From Notospermus geniculatus (Eukaryota; Nemertea; Pilidiophora; Heteronemertea; Lineidae): a DNA stretch of 64,000 nucleotides. The translations under genes were made by a program, and so were the position numbers. The notes under the pieces were generated by a model. The model had not been told where the DNA came from and did no database searches. It saw only the letters and a program-made list of their open reading frames with translations. The first letter of the stretch is position 1; every line of letters starts with the position of its first letter. Below are positions 10,094 to 21,654 of the stretch, one piece after another. Location of the stretch: contig NMRB01000859.1 in assembly GCA_002633025.1 (NCBI GenBank), positions 68,725 through 132,724 of the forward strand, read 5' to 3'.

Positions 10094-11000
10094 TTAAGCC
10101 ACTCTCACACGTGCGACAGTTGGCCTGCGTTTAATTGCGATAAACAATCGCAGGTGTACTGTCGCAAATTAACGCAAACTATCGCAGACCTTGCGATAAT
10201 ATTGCAAGCAATCGCGTATAATCGTGAAATTTTAAAAATGTTAAAAACATTTAACTTGTCGCAACTTATCGCAAAGTAACCGCAGATTGTCGCAACATAT
10301 CGCACAATGTCGCAAGAAATCGTTTATAACCGCAAACTATCGGTGTCGACTGAAGAGGCTGCAGACAGAAAACCCGTATTGTCGCAAGATTGTCGCAGCT
10401 ATAATCGCAGATTGTCGCAAACAACTGCAAGTGAACGCCAAAAAACGCTGATTATCGTTAAGTTTCTGCGACACGTCTGCGATAATTTCTGCGATTGTTT
10501 GCGTAACGTAGAAAAAAACAATCGCAGGCAATTTGTCGCACGTGTGAGAGCGGCTTTATATTTTGTATTGTGCAAACACCTTCGCCATCAGCTCTGGCCT
10601 CTTTCTCGCCGAGATGAGCAGAGATCGTGCCATCGTGGTTACTTTCCCGATGAAAGCGACGCGCATTTGTACGACCTCCAAAGCTACCAAGGTCACATTT
10701 GGTACGTTCATATTCGTGTGCATTGTCCAAAGTCAGGAATTCCACATGTATAAAACTGCCGGATCCACCTAATGGCCTCATGAAGCCGCATCTTCCCGAA
10801 CACTTAAGCTGGGCCCTAACGCTGTTTGGTACTATATTCCCTTTCATCATACTAACCGTCACCAACACCATTATTATACTCATCGTGTGGCGTGCTGCCG
10901 AAGAAAGGAAAAAAAACTAAAATTAGGTGACCAGAAGACGGAGTAGAAAGGAGCAAATCTTAAAATGCTTTTGTTGCATCTTTTGCATTCCTCTTACACG
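10094..11000 (+). pseudogene. Rhodopsin-like GPCR exon remnant (copy B), split by a MITE
   Basis: This is the duplicate of the exon at 5906-6374. The exon begins after ttcag and is split three bases in by the element 10097-10555; it resumes at 10556 and ends before gtaagg, a good splice donor. The frame is better than in A up to TM4 (a DRAIVV motif and TFPMKATR loop read through). It then breaks by one extra A in tataaaactgcc, before LPDPPNG. TM5 reads FGTIFPFIILTVTN then a TIIILIVWRAAEERKK loop, and a stop follows in the third loop. It matches class A peptide receptors in order of helices. There is no start, TM1-2 or TM7 nearby, so this is a remnant. Confidence 0.7.
10097..10555. mobile_element. 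459 bp MITE, TTA target duplication (PIF/Harbinger-like)
   Basis: The ends are AGCCACTCTCACACGTGCGACA and the imperfect complement TGTCGCACGTGTGAGAGCGGCT. TTA flanks it at 10094-10096 and 10556-10558. Copy A of the block shows the uninterrupted site (ttcagttatattt), which proves the insertion. TTA/TAA duplications are the rule for PIF/Harbinger. The interior holds roughly 14 TCGCA and 6 TGCGA words, TCGCA dominating to the left and TGCGA near the right end. No transposase is encoded. Confidence 0.85.
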
Positions 11001-11372
11001 GTAAGGGAAAACCGTACTTAAAGTGGCAGAAACGTCCCATGGTTTCCCTCGGGCCGATCGATCAGTTTTGGCACATTTGATGATAACTTATTCAGTTCTT
11101 GGCCTAGCTCAAATATTCTTACATGATCGTGTAGCAAGTCACACCCTGGTTCTTATGATATCAGATTTGTTCGTTTACAAGGCGTTTATTTAATACCACA
11201 GGACACATCGAATAATGGTCATTTCAGGCTTGAGTCATAGGAGGTGACGAAGGACAGTATTCGCTCATCTCTATCTATACGCGATTCAACTTGGTTTGAA
11301 TGCAAATGACATCTACGTTGAAATGGGAGATGATTACAGCGATCGAGCTCATATGACTTTTGCTTGTTTCCA

Positions 11373-12071
11373 AAACAGAAGTCAATTAGATCGCTGGAAG
11401 GCCTTTCTCCCCGATCCAAGACTTGCAAAACCTGTCCACTCGGAGTTGAAAACCATCCCTGCTTCTGAGTACAGAAACTGCTTTCAACATGGAGGATGAG
11501 GATGAAACGCTGCATCGATGTGAAAGAAAGTTACTTCGGGAGAATGTAATTGACATTTCTAGTAAATAACCTATTTTCTCTGAAACCAACATGTTGCCAA
11601 GACTTATTGATCCGCCCTCGTATGCATGGCACACAGCTCCTCCTGTGCGCCTCAATGCACCTCGTATAGCGTCTCGTGGCTCAGCACAATTCCACATCCT
11701 TATTTAGTGCCGACCTGAGACGCGACGAATCACATTGCTCTTTAGATAACGTGACTTCAAAACACAGTTTGTTTTGTTGCCCCGCCTATTTTCTGTGAGG
11801 ATGCTGTGCACACGCGCAATTATGCAAAAGGCATTTCAAGGGGGGTGGGGGCTCGAAAACGGCTGTGCGATCACACGTACACAACAGCGCAACTGGTCTC
11901 CGCCCATTCGAAAATAATAAAGCTGTGACAAGTGCGTGTGTGCGTTATTCGTCTGCGTTTGCCTAGCTTAACCCATTGATTGCTATTCCTTGGCTGTCAA
12001 GGAGAACGTTTCATGATCCAGAAAACATATGTTCACTCTTTCCAAATACAATATGTATTTTAAAAGCTAAC
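11373..12071. other. Unannotated interval
   Basis: I find no gene or repeat boundary. Sequence just after the duplicated block keeps a short open frame on each strand, but neither has a recognisable domain. Confidence 0.4.
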
Positions 12072-12424
12072 GCCTAGCGTACATCGCACTTGCGACTGGC
12101 AGCAACTCAGGTAACATCCGGTGCGTTGAGACTCGATGAAATTATAGGTTTCGTTCTGCTATCAGAAAACTGGCACTGATAAGTCGCAAGCCCGCGTACA
12201 TCGTAGCGACTGAAATAAACTGCATACAACTACATGTAGTCCCTACAAGTTGAACATGTGCGACTTGTTGCTGTGACTTGCGATTCTCAGTTCCAGCTAC
12301 ATGTAGTCGCAAGGGGGCGTACATCGACCGTTTCTGGCAACTGATCAGACGCCTCCAGTTCCAGCTAGTCGCCAGGTAGCTCAGTGGCGACTAGTTGTAT
12401 CCAGTCGCAAGTGCAATGTAGGCC
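12072..12424. mobile_element. ~350 bp inverted-repeat element downstream of the receptor gene
   Basis: The left end TACATCGCACTTGCGACTGG pairs with the right end CCAGTCGCAAGTGCAATGTA. Smaller inverted words with tagtcgc occur within. It ends 53 bp past the stop codon of the receptor at 12478-13467 (minus strand), so it probably forms part of that gene's 3' UTR. Target duplication not clear. Confidence 0.6.
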
Positions 12425-12477
12425 ATCTGGAAACCGATTACGACTAGTGAACTGACAATACGGTACACCAATAGCTA

Positions 12478-13467
12478 TCACGTGTCTGTGCTGGTTAACT
12501 TTCCCTTCCATCCTGAGAAAAGAATTTTGAGGTCGTTTCTGAATTTCGAAGAACTTGACACATACAAAAAGAAATTAATTGCACAGTTCGCCAGATTTAT
12601 TTCAAGGGCAATTTCAAACGTTAACCCACGCAGCCCTGGGTCAGAAACCTTAACATGATCCAGACAACATTGCCAGGCTACAAAGTCGACGGCATATGGA
12701 ATGATAAGGACCAACAGAGCTGCCGCCACAACTACTAGCATTACAGCCATTGACCTCTCCTGCTTTTCGCGCTTTTTCGCACTCGCATGACCAAAATCTT
12801 TTAGTATGGAACTTTGCCGCTGTAGATTGAAAATTATAGCTATGTTTAAGAGAAATATCATCCCGAGAGGAATCGCAGTATCCACGGCGGTGTTGACGAC
12901 GTCGATTGCGAATTGATACGACGCAAGATAATCTGGTAGAACGCAATTTGAATAAAATCGGTCGCCATCTTGTTTAACTACCCGGAAGCTATTTGGCAGA
13001 TAAAGAAGTAGGTGCGACACTGCATTCACGCAAAACAATATCCTAGCTCTTTTCTTAGTGCACCAAAGAGTGGCTTTAAGAGGAAACGTGACCACAATAA
13101 ATCGGTCGATTGCAATGATTACAATTTGCCAAATTGAAACGTTGTAGAAAACATAACATAAGAAATGAAAAGCTTGACAGTGCATGTTACCAAAATGACG
13201 TGAGTATAGAAGATCTGGGCGTATGTCAAAGAGAACAGGCGAAAAGAAACATAATATGAGGTAACAAGTGTCTGTTACCGCTAAGGTTTTTAGGTAAAAT
13301 GACATTACATTTGTCTCATTTGTGGGCAGGCTCATAACCAAGAAGCTCAAAGTGTTGCCAACAATGCCTATGAAAATAAGTGTTGGGTAGACTCCGAGCC
13401 TTATCGTCTTCTTCAACGAATTGTAATCACGGAAATCATCCATCCAATTCATGATTGTCGCCATCAT
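12478..13467 (-). CDS. Rhodopsin-like (class A) G-protein-coupled receptor
   Basis: A 329-residue single-exon frame starts ATG ATG and ends TAG or similar inside the window. It has the seven-helix layout: TM1 about 25-46 with GN at 37-38; TM2 about 60-80 with the sodium-site Asp in LAVTD (66); TM3 about 100-122 ending in DRF (121-123) in place of DRY; a disulfide pair likely between Cys97 and Cys175; TM5 about 193-215; TM6 about 237-260 with LIIPY where most class A members have CWxPY; TM7 about 284-304 with NFFLY in place of NPxxY. The third loop is short and basic, and the tail is only about 25 residues. It should sit in the plasma membrane and signal through heterotrimeric G proteins. The departures from CWxP and NPxxY are common in invertebrate peptide-type receptors (FMRFamide/thyrotropin-releasing-hormone-like groups); the ligand cannot be read from sequence. 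No signal peptide. Confidence 0.85.
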   Translation of the reverse strand: MMATIMNWMDDFRDYNSLKKTIRLGVYPTLIFIGIVGNTLSFLVMSLPTNETNVMSFYLKTLAVTDTCYLILCFFSPVLFDIRPDLLYSRHFGNMHCQAFHFLCYVFYNVSIWQIVIIAIDRFIVVTFPLKATLWCTKKRARILFCVNAVSHLLLYLPNSFRVVKQDGDRFYSNCVLPDYLASYQFAIDVVNTAVDTAIPLGMIFLLNIAIIFNLQRQSSILKDFGHASAKKREKQERSMAVMLVVVAAALLVLIIPYAVDFVAWQCCLDHVKVSDPGLRGLTFEIALEINLANCAINFFLYVSSSSKFRNDLKILFSGWKGKLTSTDT

Positions 13468-15026
13468 GCCCGTTTGCGATTCCTTTTATTTAGTGAGCAA
13501 TTACTCTATACATGTAATTGTTTCCCACCAGTGTACCAGTACTTCTTTCGAATTTATGTACATACAGTACAATACACAACGCAGAATATACAACGTCAGG
13601 AATCAGGAACCGTACCTCACCGGGCAAAGCCTCGTGGTTGGATGCATATTTGTCGCTGTAATCTTGTTCAAAGGCGGGTGAAACTACATGTAGAACTCTA
13701 ATGCCCGTGTCACACTGTCCAGAAATTGACACCAGATGGCCATACGAATATGGAATTTTGAATTTCGCGTGAAGATGGCTAGATAACACGACTGTTAGAA
13801 GTCAATGCATGTAGTGGAAAAGGTCCGGAACGAAATTTGATTGGTTGGTGCCCTATTTGGAATATAATAGGAATTCCCTGACACATTAAGCCATGCACGT
13901 CGACATGGTCGAGGCCTACAAAAGGAAACCACAGTATTAACGAGACGTTCGTACAATACAACTATTTGGTAGCTACCAAATATGGCAAACAATGGTTTGA
14001 AGACAAAGAAGTTAACATAGGTATTTTGGGCGAAAGGATTTGGTGAAACCTGTGACAGCTATCGGCTATACCACAATGTTTATATGCAGCGGGAATTCCC
14101 TTCTCCATGATAACGTTAATATTGTTCGGCGATCTTATTCCAAGATTCAGTAAATTCAGTAAATTGCATCAACTCTCATGCTTCCGAGCTAAACTGCCGG
14201 AATTTTAGTGCCGAAGGTTGCATTTTTCTCAGTTGAGTATTATAAAATCAAGATAATGTCAACGTCTTGCAATAGATAAACATGTTTAGAACAATTTGAA
14301 CCTATTGGTAATCTGAAGTTCGATCTGATGACTTCAAAAAATGCATTTGAAGTGTGATAAATTTACAGTAGAGGCCTCCTGCGCATGCCCAGATTGATTT
14401 CTTCCGGTCGTCAATAATATTCTATTGGCTTTGCTGTGGAGGTAGGCGTCGACTACGCCGATTTGGCTGCGTCACCGTACTATTTTTAGGAGGGCTTTCC
14501 CCATGTTGTGGCCGTTCTCCGAAAGGTGACGCCTCTATAGCAAATTCCCTTCCTAACAGTCGTGATAAATGGCCTAACCGGGCGCTTGCGAAACCTCCCT
14601 AATTTTTGCATTTCCCCGGCTACATGTATGTCATAAGTGGCGGTGACATTTCTGCAAAATAACGTGCGCAGGGCGTTCGTCTGGGCTATCGCTCAGAATA
14701 CATGTCATTTACCAGTGTGGTTGAAAAATACTCTGCCCGATGGAGGACTATACGTGTATCGGTTTTGCTGGTGTCATGACAAGCCTATAATAGAGAAGTT
14801 GAGAAGTCCTACGATAAACGCTAACGGTAACTTTATTGACGACAATATCGTTAGCGTGCAAAAACTACCTTGTTAGGTTAAGATGCGAACATAACAAGAA
14901 CGCAAACGCTACTATTGTCATTGATTGTGAGTCACAAGCCAATGAATGGCATTGTAGGCCTACTGATCAAGGTCTGCTGGTATCTTACATCATTGTCCTT
15001 GGCCTTCCATAGTCATTAGATCACCT
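13468..15026. other. Receptor upstream region and unannotated DNA
   Basis: This covers the promoter side of the minus-strand receptor and about 1 kb beyond. No further gene is visible. At 14574-14602 there is a lone end of the GGGAGGTTTCGCAAGCGCCC repeat (see 28752-28869) with TA after it, but no matching left end. Several acatgta words occur. Confidence 0.4.
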
Positions 15027-15690
15027 GGGGTGAGCTTTTGTCGTGGTGCAGCGTCAGTCGCCCGTCAAGCCTTGTTCACACTCTGGCGGAGCGGTGCGAT
15101 GCGTTGAAAAAAAGTCGCCAAGCGGTATCAGTTTTGACACAGAGCGGTGCGGCGCGACGCGGTTGCGTGCGGTGCTCATGATTTGCGAAAATGGCATAAT
15201 TCAAATTGTGCCAGAAATGTCCTTTTAAGCCTTGTCCACAGGCGCGGTGCGATGCGCATTTTCCGCGCCTGATTGTTTCCACTGTGAAGCCTATAGCTTT
15301 TCCACTTGCGGTGCGACGGGACACGGTAAGAAGCTGTAGGGCGCGACGAGCGATTTCCACCGCCCAATCGCTCCTGCAGTATTTTTCCGCGTAGAATCGC
15401 TGCCATATGAGGATACCGGCATATCTGGCACAATTTGAATGACATGAATGATGTCACTTCCGCTAATCATCACCGCACGCAACCGCGTCGCACCGCGCTG
15501 CGCTATGTCAAAACTGACACCGCTTGGCGATTTTTCAACGCATCGCACCACATCGCAGCGCGCCGCCAGAGTGTGAACAAGGCTCTAGCAGGGTACGTTT
15601 CGTAACCGCTTGGGCTATCGATCTGAAACTTGGTACATAGCCTATATATACCCCTAGGTCAGATGACCTATGACACCGAATTTCGTTTCG
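15027..15690 (-). mobile_element. Reverse fragment of the GTGAGCTAAAAA-ended repeat, split by a foldback
   Basis: On the minus strand, the words tgacctaggggtatata, agcggttacgaaacgtaccc and caccacgacaaaagctcac follow in the same order as at 18880-19000. They are separated by the foldback element at 15069-15583. Confidence 0.55.
15069..15583. mobile_element. 515 bp foldback element
   Basis: The ends GCCTTGTTCACACTCTGGCG and complement begin inverted arms of about 150 bp (15069-15215 and 15430-15583) that share gatgcgttgaaaa, cgccaagcggt and gacgcggttgcgtgcggtg. The middle repeats similar GC-rich words (gccttgtccacaggcgcggt). It interrupts the repeat fragment around it. No coding frame of note. 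Confidence 0.75.
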
Positions 15691-16080
15691 AGAGGGAAGC
15701 AGTTGTACGACTTCGAGATGCGCCGCACTTTCCGCCAATTCTGAGGTGCAAAAATGGATCTATTGTGGACAATACAATACAATGCAATCTCCTCAAACAA
15801 GTCACCCAAGAACAATATTTCCGAGCAGGGTACATGTAATAGGAACCTTTTGGGCCATCCTGTATACCAGTCCAGTAACGTTTACTCGCACTTAGCGGAG
15901 GTACACGATAAAAGGCCTGTTTCTGCGTCAACCCAATGCGTTATGCGCTTACAACACGGTAATCAGGTGGCGAGGCTCAGTTACGTGGGGGAATATTGGC
16001 ATACCACGTGGGGGACCATCCAGGGCTCATGTTCCCGAAGCCGTCGTTAGGTTAACGATGTCGTTAAAACTGGGAAAATA

Positions 16081-16830
16081 GAGACCTTTCGCACCCTCAC
16101 GTTTAGGTGATCGACTACATTTAGTTATACGTAACCGTAACCGGTGAAACGGTTTGGTTTTAGCAGTTTCGCAGAGAGACACGGTTATTGCCTAAGCCTA
16201 AGAACTATCCGTGAAGACCTACAGGTGTTTACGGATATTTCTTAGGCAAGGTGATGTGATGTTTTGACTGTGCTCGAGTCATACGAGTTCACCGAGGGCC
16301 CTACTGCGCTTGTATTGTGTGAGACGTGATCATTAACCGGGGTACCAACAAACCGCACTCGCCTCACGCGTAACGTGCTTGTCACCCGTGAACTCCGGCC
16401 GGCTAGTGTATGGGCCTTCATTTAGTGTATGTGCACACGTAACAACTGCTCTCAAAATGATGACGTAAAAGTAAATGTTCAGCAAACCGTTCAATTGCGA
16501 AAGACCTATACTGATCGCACGGCAGTCAATGGAAACTGCCCTTTTTACACGGATTTGGTTCACAACTCAAAAGCTTAATAAAATATGATCGAAACAAAAA
16601 CATACAAAATGTTACACATGGTATGCATCTGATAACAAAGAATAGCGATCACCGTTGGAATGAGGGTTTTGATAAAAATATGTTGCTTTTGCAAATCGTT
16701 TTTCTCTGACGTGTAGTGAAGTCGCTACGGATAATGTTTTCTATAACCGTTTGTGTACACGTCACTAGACCGCAACACTTGATGACCTAAATGTAGTCGG
16801 TTGCCTAAACGTGCGGGTGCGAAAGGTCTC
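16081..16830. mobile_element. 750 bp TIR element with TA target duplication
   Basis: The left end GAGACCTTTCGCACCC pairs with GGGTGCGAAAGGTCTC at the right, with similarity for about 43 bp. TA flanks it at 16079-16080 and 16831-16832, as for Tc1/mariner relatives. No transposase frame is present. Confidence 0.8.
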
Positions 16831-16837
16831 TAATAGT

Positions 16838-17350
16838 GAGCTTTCGCACCCTCACGTTTAGGTGATCGACTACATTTAGTAATACGTAACCGTAACCGGT
16901 GAAACGGTTTGGTTTTAGTGGTTTCGCAGAGAGACACGGCTATTGCCTAAGCCTAAGAACTATCCGTGAAGACCTATAGGTGTTTACGGATATTTCTAGG
17001 CAAGGTGATGTAATGTTTTGACTGTGCTCGAGTCATACGAGTTCACCGAGGGCCCTACTGTGCTTGTATTGTGTGAGACGTGTTTGCGAGTGATCATTAA
17101 CCGGGGTACCTTACAAACCGCACTCGCCTCACGCGAAGCGTGCTTGTTACCCGTGAACTGCGGCCGGCTAGTGTATAGGCCTTCATTTAGTGTATGTGCA
17201 CACGTAACAACTGCTCACAAAATGATGACGTAAAAGTAAATGTTCAGCAAACCGTTCAATTGCGAAAGACCTATACTGATCGCACGGCAGTCAATGGAAA
17301 CTGCCCTTTTTACACGGATTTGATTCACAACTCAAAAGCTTAATAAAATA
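16838..17350 (+). mobile_element. Second, truncated copy of the 750 bp TIR element
   Basis: The left 500 bp of the neighbouring element are repeated here at high identity, from ctttcgcaccctcacg to ctcaaaagcttaataaaata. The right end is missing. The two copies are head-to-tail only 7 bp apart. Confidence 0.8.
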
Positions 17351-17812
17351 TGCCTGTGAAAAATGACAGTCCAGCCGGGAGTCCAGCGCGAATTCGCGGC
17401 GCGAAAACGCGACATTAGGGCCGTTTTTAGAAGACCACGCCAAAGAAACAAATTCACATTCGATCCAATCGACCCGCATTACTCAGGATGTGTTCCAAGT
17501 TTTTGGGTAGCGATTGCACACGCATGTTAATCTGGTCACATTCCGACTTCAAATTACCCTTGTGCAACTCTCCACAGCGAGTGCAGTCAGTGGAGGAAGA
17601 AAACCACATCAATGAATCCGGATTCGGGTCTCATTTGCGTTAGGACGAGAATTTTAATGTGGTCCAATGTGGTCGAATGTGGATTCGGGATCAGCAAAAT
17701 CGGTGGTCCATTTCAAATCCACATTGATAAGCACTTTGGACCGCATTGGGTAGCGTTTACAAGCAAGAGTTTTGAGCCACTATCGGATTCGATCAGATCG
17801 CATATGGATTTT
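17351..17812. other. Unannotated interval
   Basis: No gene seen. GC-rich words (gcgaattcgcggcgcgaaaacg) open the stretch; the rest is ordinary sequence. Confidence 0.35.
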
Positions 17813-20372
17813 TAGCTCAGCTGACCAAATAACTATTCAGTGGCGTCACGCGTCAGTCCGTCACTCTAGACGTCAAACTATGCCCGACGTTTTGTAACCG
17901 TAATAGTTAGAGACTCCAAATTTCATCTGAAGGTAGCCCTGGGTGAACTCTGCTCGGAAACAAAAAATGAGCGCGATTTGACCTCTATTAGGCTCTCCAG
18001 GGGGCGTTTTGTGTAAAATGAAATACCGCAATATCTCAGCCCCTATGATAAATATGTAGACAAAATGTGATGGGGTAGATAAGTTGATATTTTCTACATC
18101 AGGTCAAAGGGAAGTAAATGTCAGATTTGTCCACCAGGGGGCGGTATTCAACATGAAATGGTCCATGGACCATGTGCTCACCCGTTTGGACATAATAGGG
18201 GCCTAGTGTAATGACAGAGAGAGGTACATGTCCGTTATGAGCAATCTGGCATGTCTGGGTCAAGTCATTTCCAAGTTGCAGGACTTCAATGATGGTTATG
18301 CCACCTGGCGGCCATTACTGGATATTCGATCGGGCCAAAACTTCACGTGCACATAAAGGTCATCTAGAGGGAGCCACATAGCACATTTGACCCTCTGGGT
18401 CAAGTCGTTCCTGAGTAAGCACATTTGATGATTTTCGGGCGGCCATAGTTTAATCAGGCCGAAATTCGACGTGCTTGTAAAGGTCATCTAGAGGGAGGTC
18501 AATATCATGTTTGAGTCCTCTGGGTCAAGCCGTTCCTGAGTTATAGCACTTGGATGATTTTCAGGTTACGCCACTTGGGGGCCATATCGGATGTCCGACC
18601 GGGTCGAAACTCGGTATTTTTGAAGGTTACCCCTCCAATACACGTTTATGCAAGATATGAAGATGCTTGGTGAAATAATGAAGAACTGTGGCAGGTTCGT
18701 TACTTTTGTCGAACTTTGACCTCTGCGACCTTGAAAAGTAGGTCAAATCAAAAACCCGTTAAATATGTTATGTATCCTAATTAGATACACCTATGATAAA
18801 AACTTGGAGACGATCCAGTCATTAGTTCAGGAGTTGGAGGCCAAGCCAAGAATCGAATCGGACCGAAACTTGGTGTCATCTGACCTAGGGGTGTATATGT
18901 ACCAAGTTTCAGATCAATAGCTCCAGCGGTTACGAAACGTACCCTGCTAACGGACAACGACAGACGACGACGACGACGGACGTTGCACCACGACAAAAGC
19001 TCACGGGTGAGCTAAAAATAGAAAAACTGGGGTATTTGAATTTCCCGCACTTCAGCTTCTGACGTCATCACCATTGGGAGTTCTGCATTCAGAACTTCAA
19101 CCGGCTGGATTGAAGGAGCCTGACAGAACTAAACAATGAAACGCCAGGTAAGTTCCTTATACATCATACACACCTACATGTAACTAGACACAATGATTAC
19201 CAATTATTGGTTCACGTGGGCCTGTAGTCCCTTTAAGTGACCATTATATTAGGTCCAATTTGAGCTTGTAACGGATTTTTCGGCACTAAAGCATTAGCGT
19301 ATCTCAAGACAATGAGCTGAGATATGTTAGTTTTTATGCCTAGAAGTGTCCCAGCTATTTATTTTAGCGATTATTTCGCGATTAATACGTTTTTTTCGGC
19401 ATTTTGTGGTTTTCTAGAGATTTCATAATTAAGAAACGATTTTGGTTGGCTAGAATCCATACGGGGGTCACACATTCATCTCGGGCTCCAGGGCGGCCGA
19501 GCATGGTTTGTATAATTAGTGTGACCTCGATGTGGCCCCGACGTTGAGAAGCACATATGTGTATATATATAGAAATTGTTATCTTTAGCCATGGTGCAAG
19601 ATGGGGTATACATTAGCGTTTGTTGACTATTACGACGAGCCGTGGATTATCACTCACTCTTTTTGTGCGAGTACTGAGTTAGGCCTGTTTGTTCGATCGT
19701 GATGGAGAGGGAGTGTTGTTTTGTTTACGTTTTTCAGTCGGCGTTTTGGCCTGAATCGAATGCACTTTGCTTTGACAACTTCATTTGACCTTGGAGTAAT
19801 TGATTGTTCAATGTGTCAGGTTGAGCACTTGTATTCTCGTATCGAAGGCATTTGTCTTTGTGCGAACATTCTTTATTTCAAACTCTGTCCACGTGAACCT
19901 TTTACGCCGCCAGGCTTGTTTATTGGGAGTTTCGACAGTTGATCGAGTGCTGTGCCCTCGCCTGCCTCTCACAGTGAATAAATAATAGGTGGAAGCCTTG
20001 TTACTGGGTTGATTCTGATGACGTCACAGGCCTGTGGTCGTCTATCGTATCATGAGAATGAAGAAGGACTAATTGGCATACCATAAACTTTATACATGGC
20101 AACATTTAGGGGCTGATAAACTTCCATTCGAATCTCGACAACCGCTGTACCTGTGCTCATCAACTTCATGTTATCAAACCAAGTGTCGACAAAGTATCCA
20201 CAAGTCACACACTTTGCCATATGATGCGTGCAAAGTAGTCTCGGGCGCCCAGACCCTGTATAATGCATAGCATATACGAGGGTCTGGGACACAGCGACCA
20301 TTCTGTTGTAATGGGTGATTTTATTTCAACACCCATCGCTGATTGGCTAATCAGGGACAGAGCTAGTCATTC

Positions 20373-21127
20373 CATGGAGGTATTATTGAGAAGGAGCGAG
20401 CACGGCCCCAATCCCTGTGACCACAATTCCACGCCCCCATTGTTTGCCTTTGTTCCCGCCTATTGTCCGGTACGCACGCTGATGAGCTCCTTGAAGGCAA
20501 TCATCAATTCCGCACAACTCTCAAAGTGCAGCGCCATCTATAATTTATATCGCGTCGACCCAATCATATTCTTGCGTTTTTCTCCACGTTGGGAATTAGA
20601 TAACCGGCTATTTCGATGATAACTCAATTTGATATACATGTACTTTCCGCTGTATTTTAGTGAAAAAATCATCGAAAAAGACCAATTTCCAATAAAGATA
20701 TCTACGTTTTAAGGTGAACATGATAATGATAATGATAGGGAGAATCTTCGCATTTGAAAAGTTTGAAGAGGATTGCGTTATGATAGTTTAAAAGATGATT
20801 AGTTCAGGTAACATGTACGGGTGGTCGTTTCAGTGCGAGATGCTGCGAGGTGCTGTTTTTGACGCGATGAAAACGATGAATTTTTCAGTTTTCGTGCGTA
20901 GGCAACATCCACTGCCATTGTTCCCTTCTATTGTTTGGACTCTGACCATTGTACAAGGGAAGTGCTGACTGCACACGGAAATTACCGAAGATTAGATCGG
21001 CTTTTTCCGACCATCGTGCGGCGTTATTAGCCTATTGTCCCCCTAATCACTTTAGCAAACAGCGGAACGATGATTGTACTGTTTGATGTGAGGTCCGTGC
21101 TCGCTCCTTCTTAATAATACCTCCATG
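20373..21127. mobile_element. 755 bp TIR element with 7 bp direct repeats
   Basis: The ends CATGGAGGTATTATTGAGAA and complement begin inverted repeats of about 33 bp that include ggagcgagcacgg. GTCATTC flanks both sides (20366-20372 and 21128-21134). The superfamily is uncertain. It lies inside the Helitron-like repeat. Confidence 0.8.
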
Positions 21128-21654
21128 GTCATTCATTCTCATCCGCCGATTCAACCCATTTGAAAATCACAACCCGGCTGCTGATTGGGCAAGAGAAGCG
21201 ATCATGTGATCTCATCATGGTGATGACCATAAAATTCAGTTAGGATTTCTCGACTACGTCTTCCTTACCACTGCTTACGGATACACAATTCCTGCTCAGT
21301 TTTCAGCCTGAAATTCAACTCCAGTAAGTTGATGCTGTCCAGTACGCTGTTTCAGATCACTTCAGCAATCGATTCATTGCCAGATTCAGGCATTTTGGAA
21401 CGTTGTGAGGTGAAATCTAATCCATTAATGGAAGCAACCATCTTATGTCACGTGACCTTCTGCAGCATTACCCACAATGCACTGTATTACAGTGGAAATG
21501 CCGGTGTGGCCCAGACGTTCATATCACGTAGTTTGAGTTGTAGAAATAGAATTACATGTACATGTAGGTCGAATTCAAACAAGAAGAATGGCAATGATGA
21601 TTTTATAGCCCCCTATTCATCATGGATTAATTCATATGAAGAAAATGACTGATG

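Larger units (their letters stand above)
8376..11372 (+). repeat. Segmental duplication, copy B (3.0 kb)
   Basis: Collinear with 3859-6749. It lacks the 204 bp TTAA element and one tandem unit of copy A, and carries a 459 bp TIR element at 10097-10555. Between about 9530 and 9890 there is extra sequence not in A (near ggtcaggtaagtgggaatt), so at least one more insertion or deletion separates the copies. Confidence 0.9.

Noticed and set aside
10307-10753. 148-codon frame through the TCGCA-rich MITE
   Set aside because: It runs from MITE interior into the receptor pseudo-exon in the wrong frame.
12072-12424. 3' UTR regulatory structure of the receptor
   Set aside because: The inverted ends are better explained as a mobile element; regulation is not shown by the sequence.
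20263-20619. 118-codon frame at the edge of the 20373 element
   Set aside because: It crosses the element border and the target duplication, so it cannot be an ancestral gene; no domain seen.
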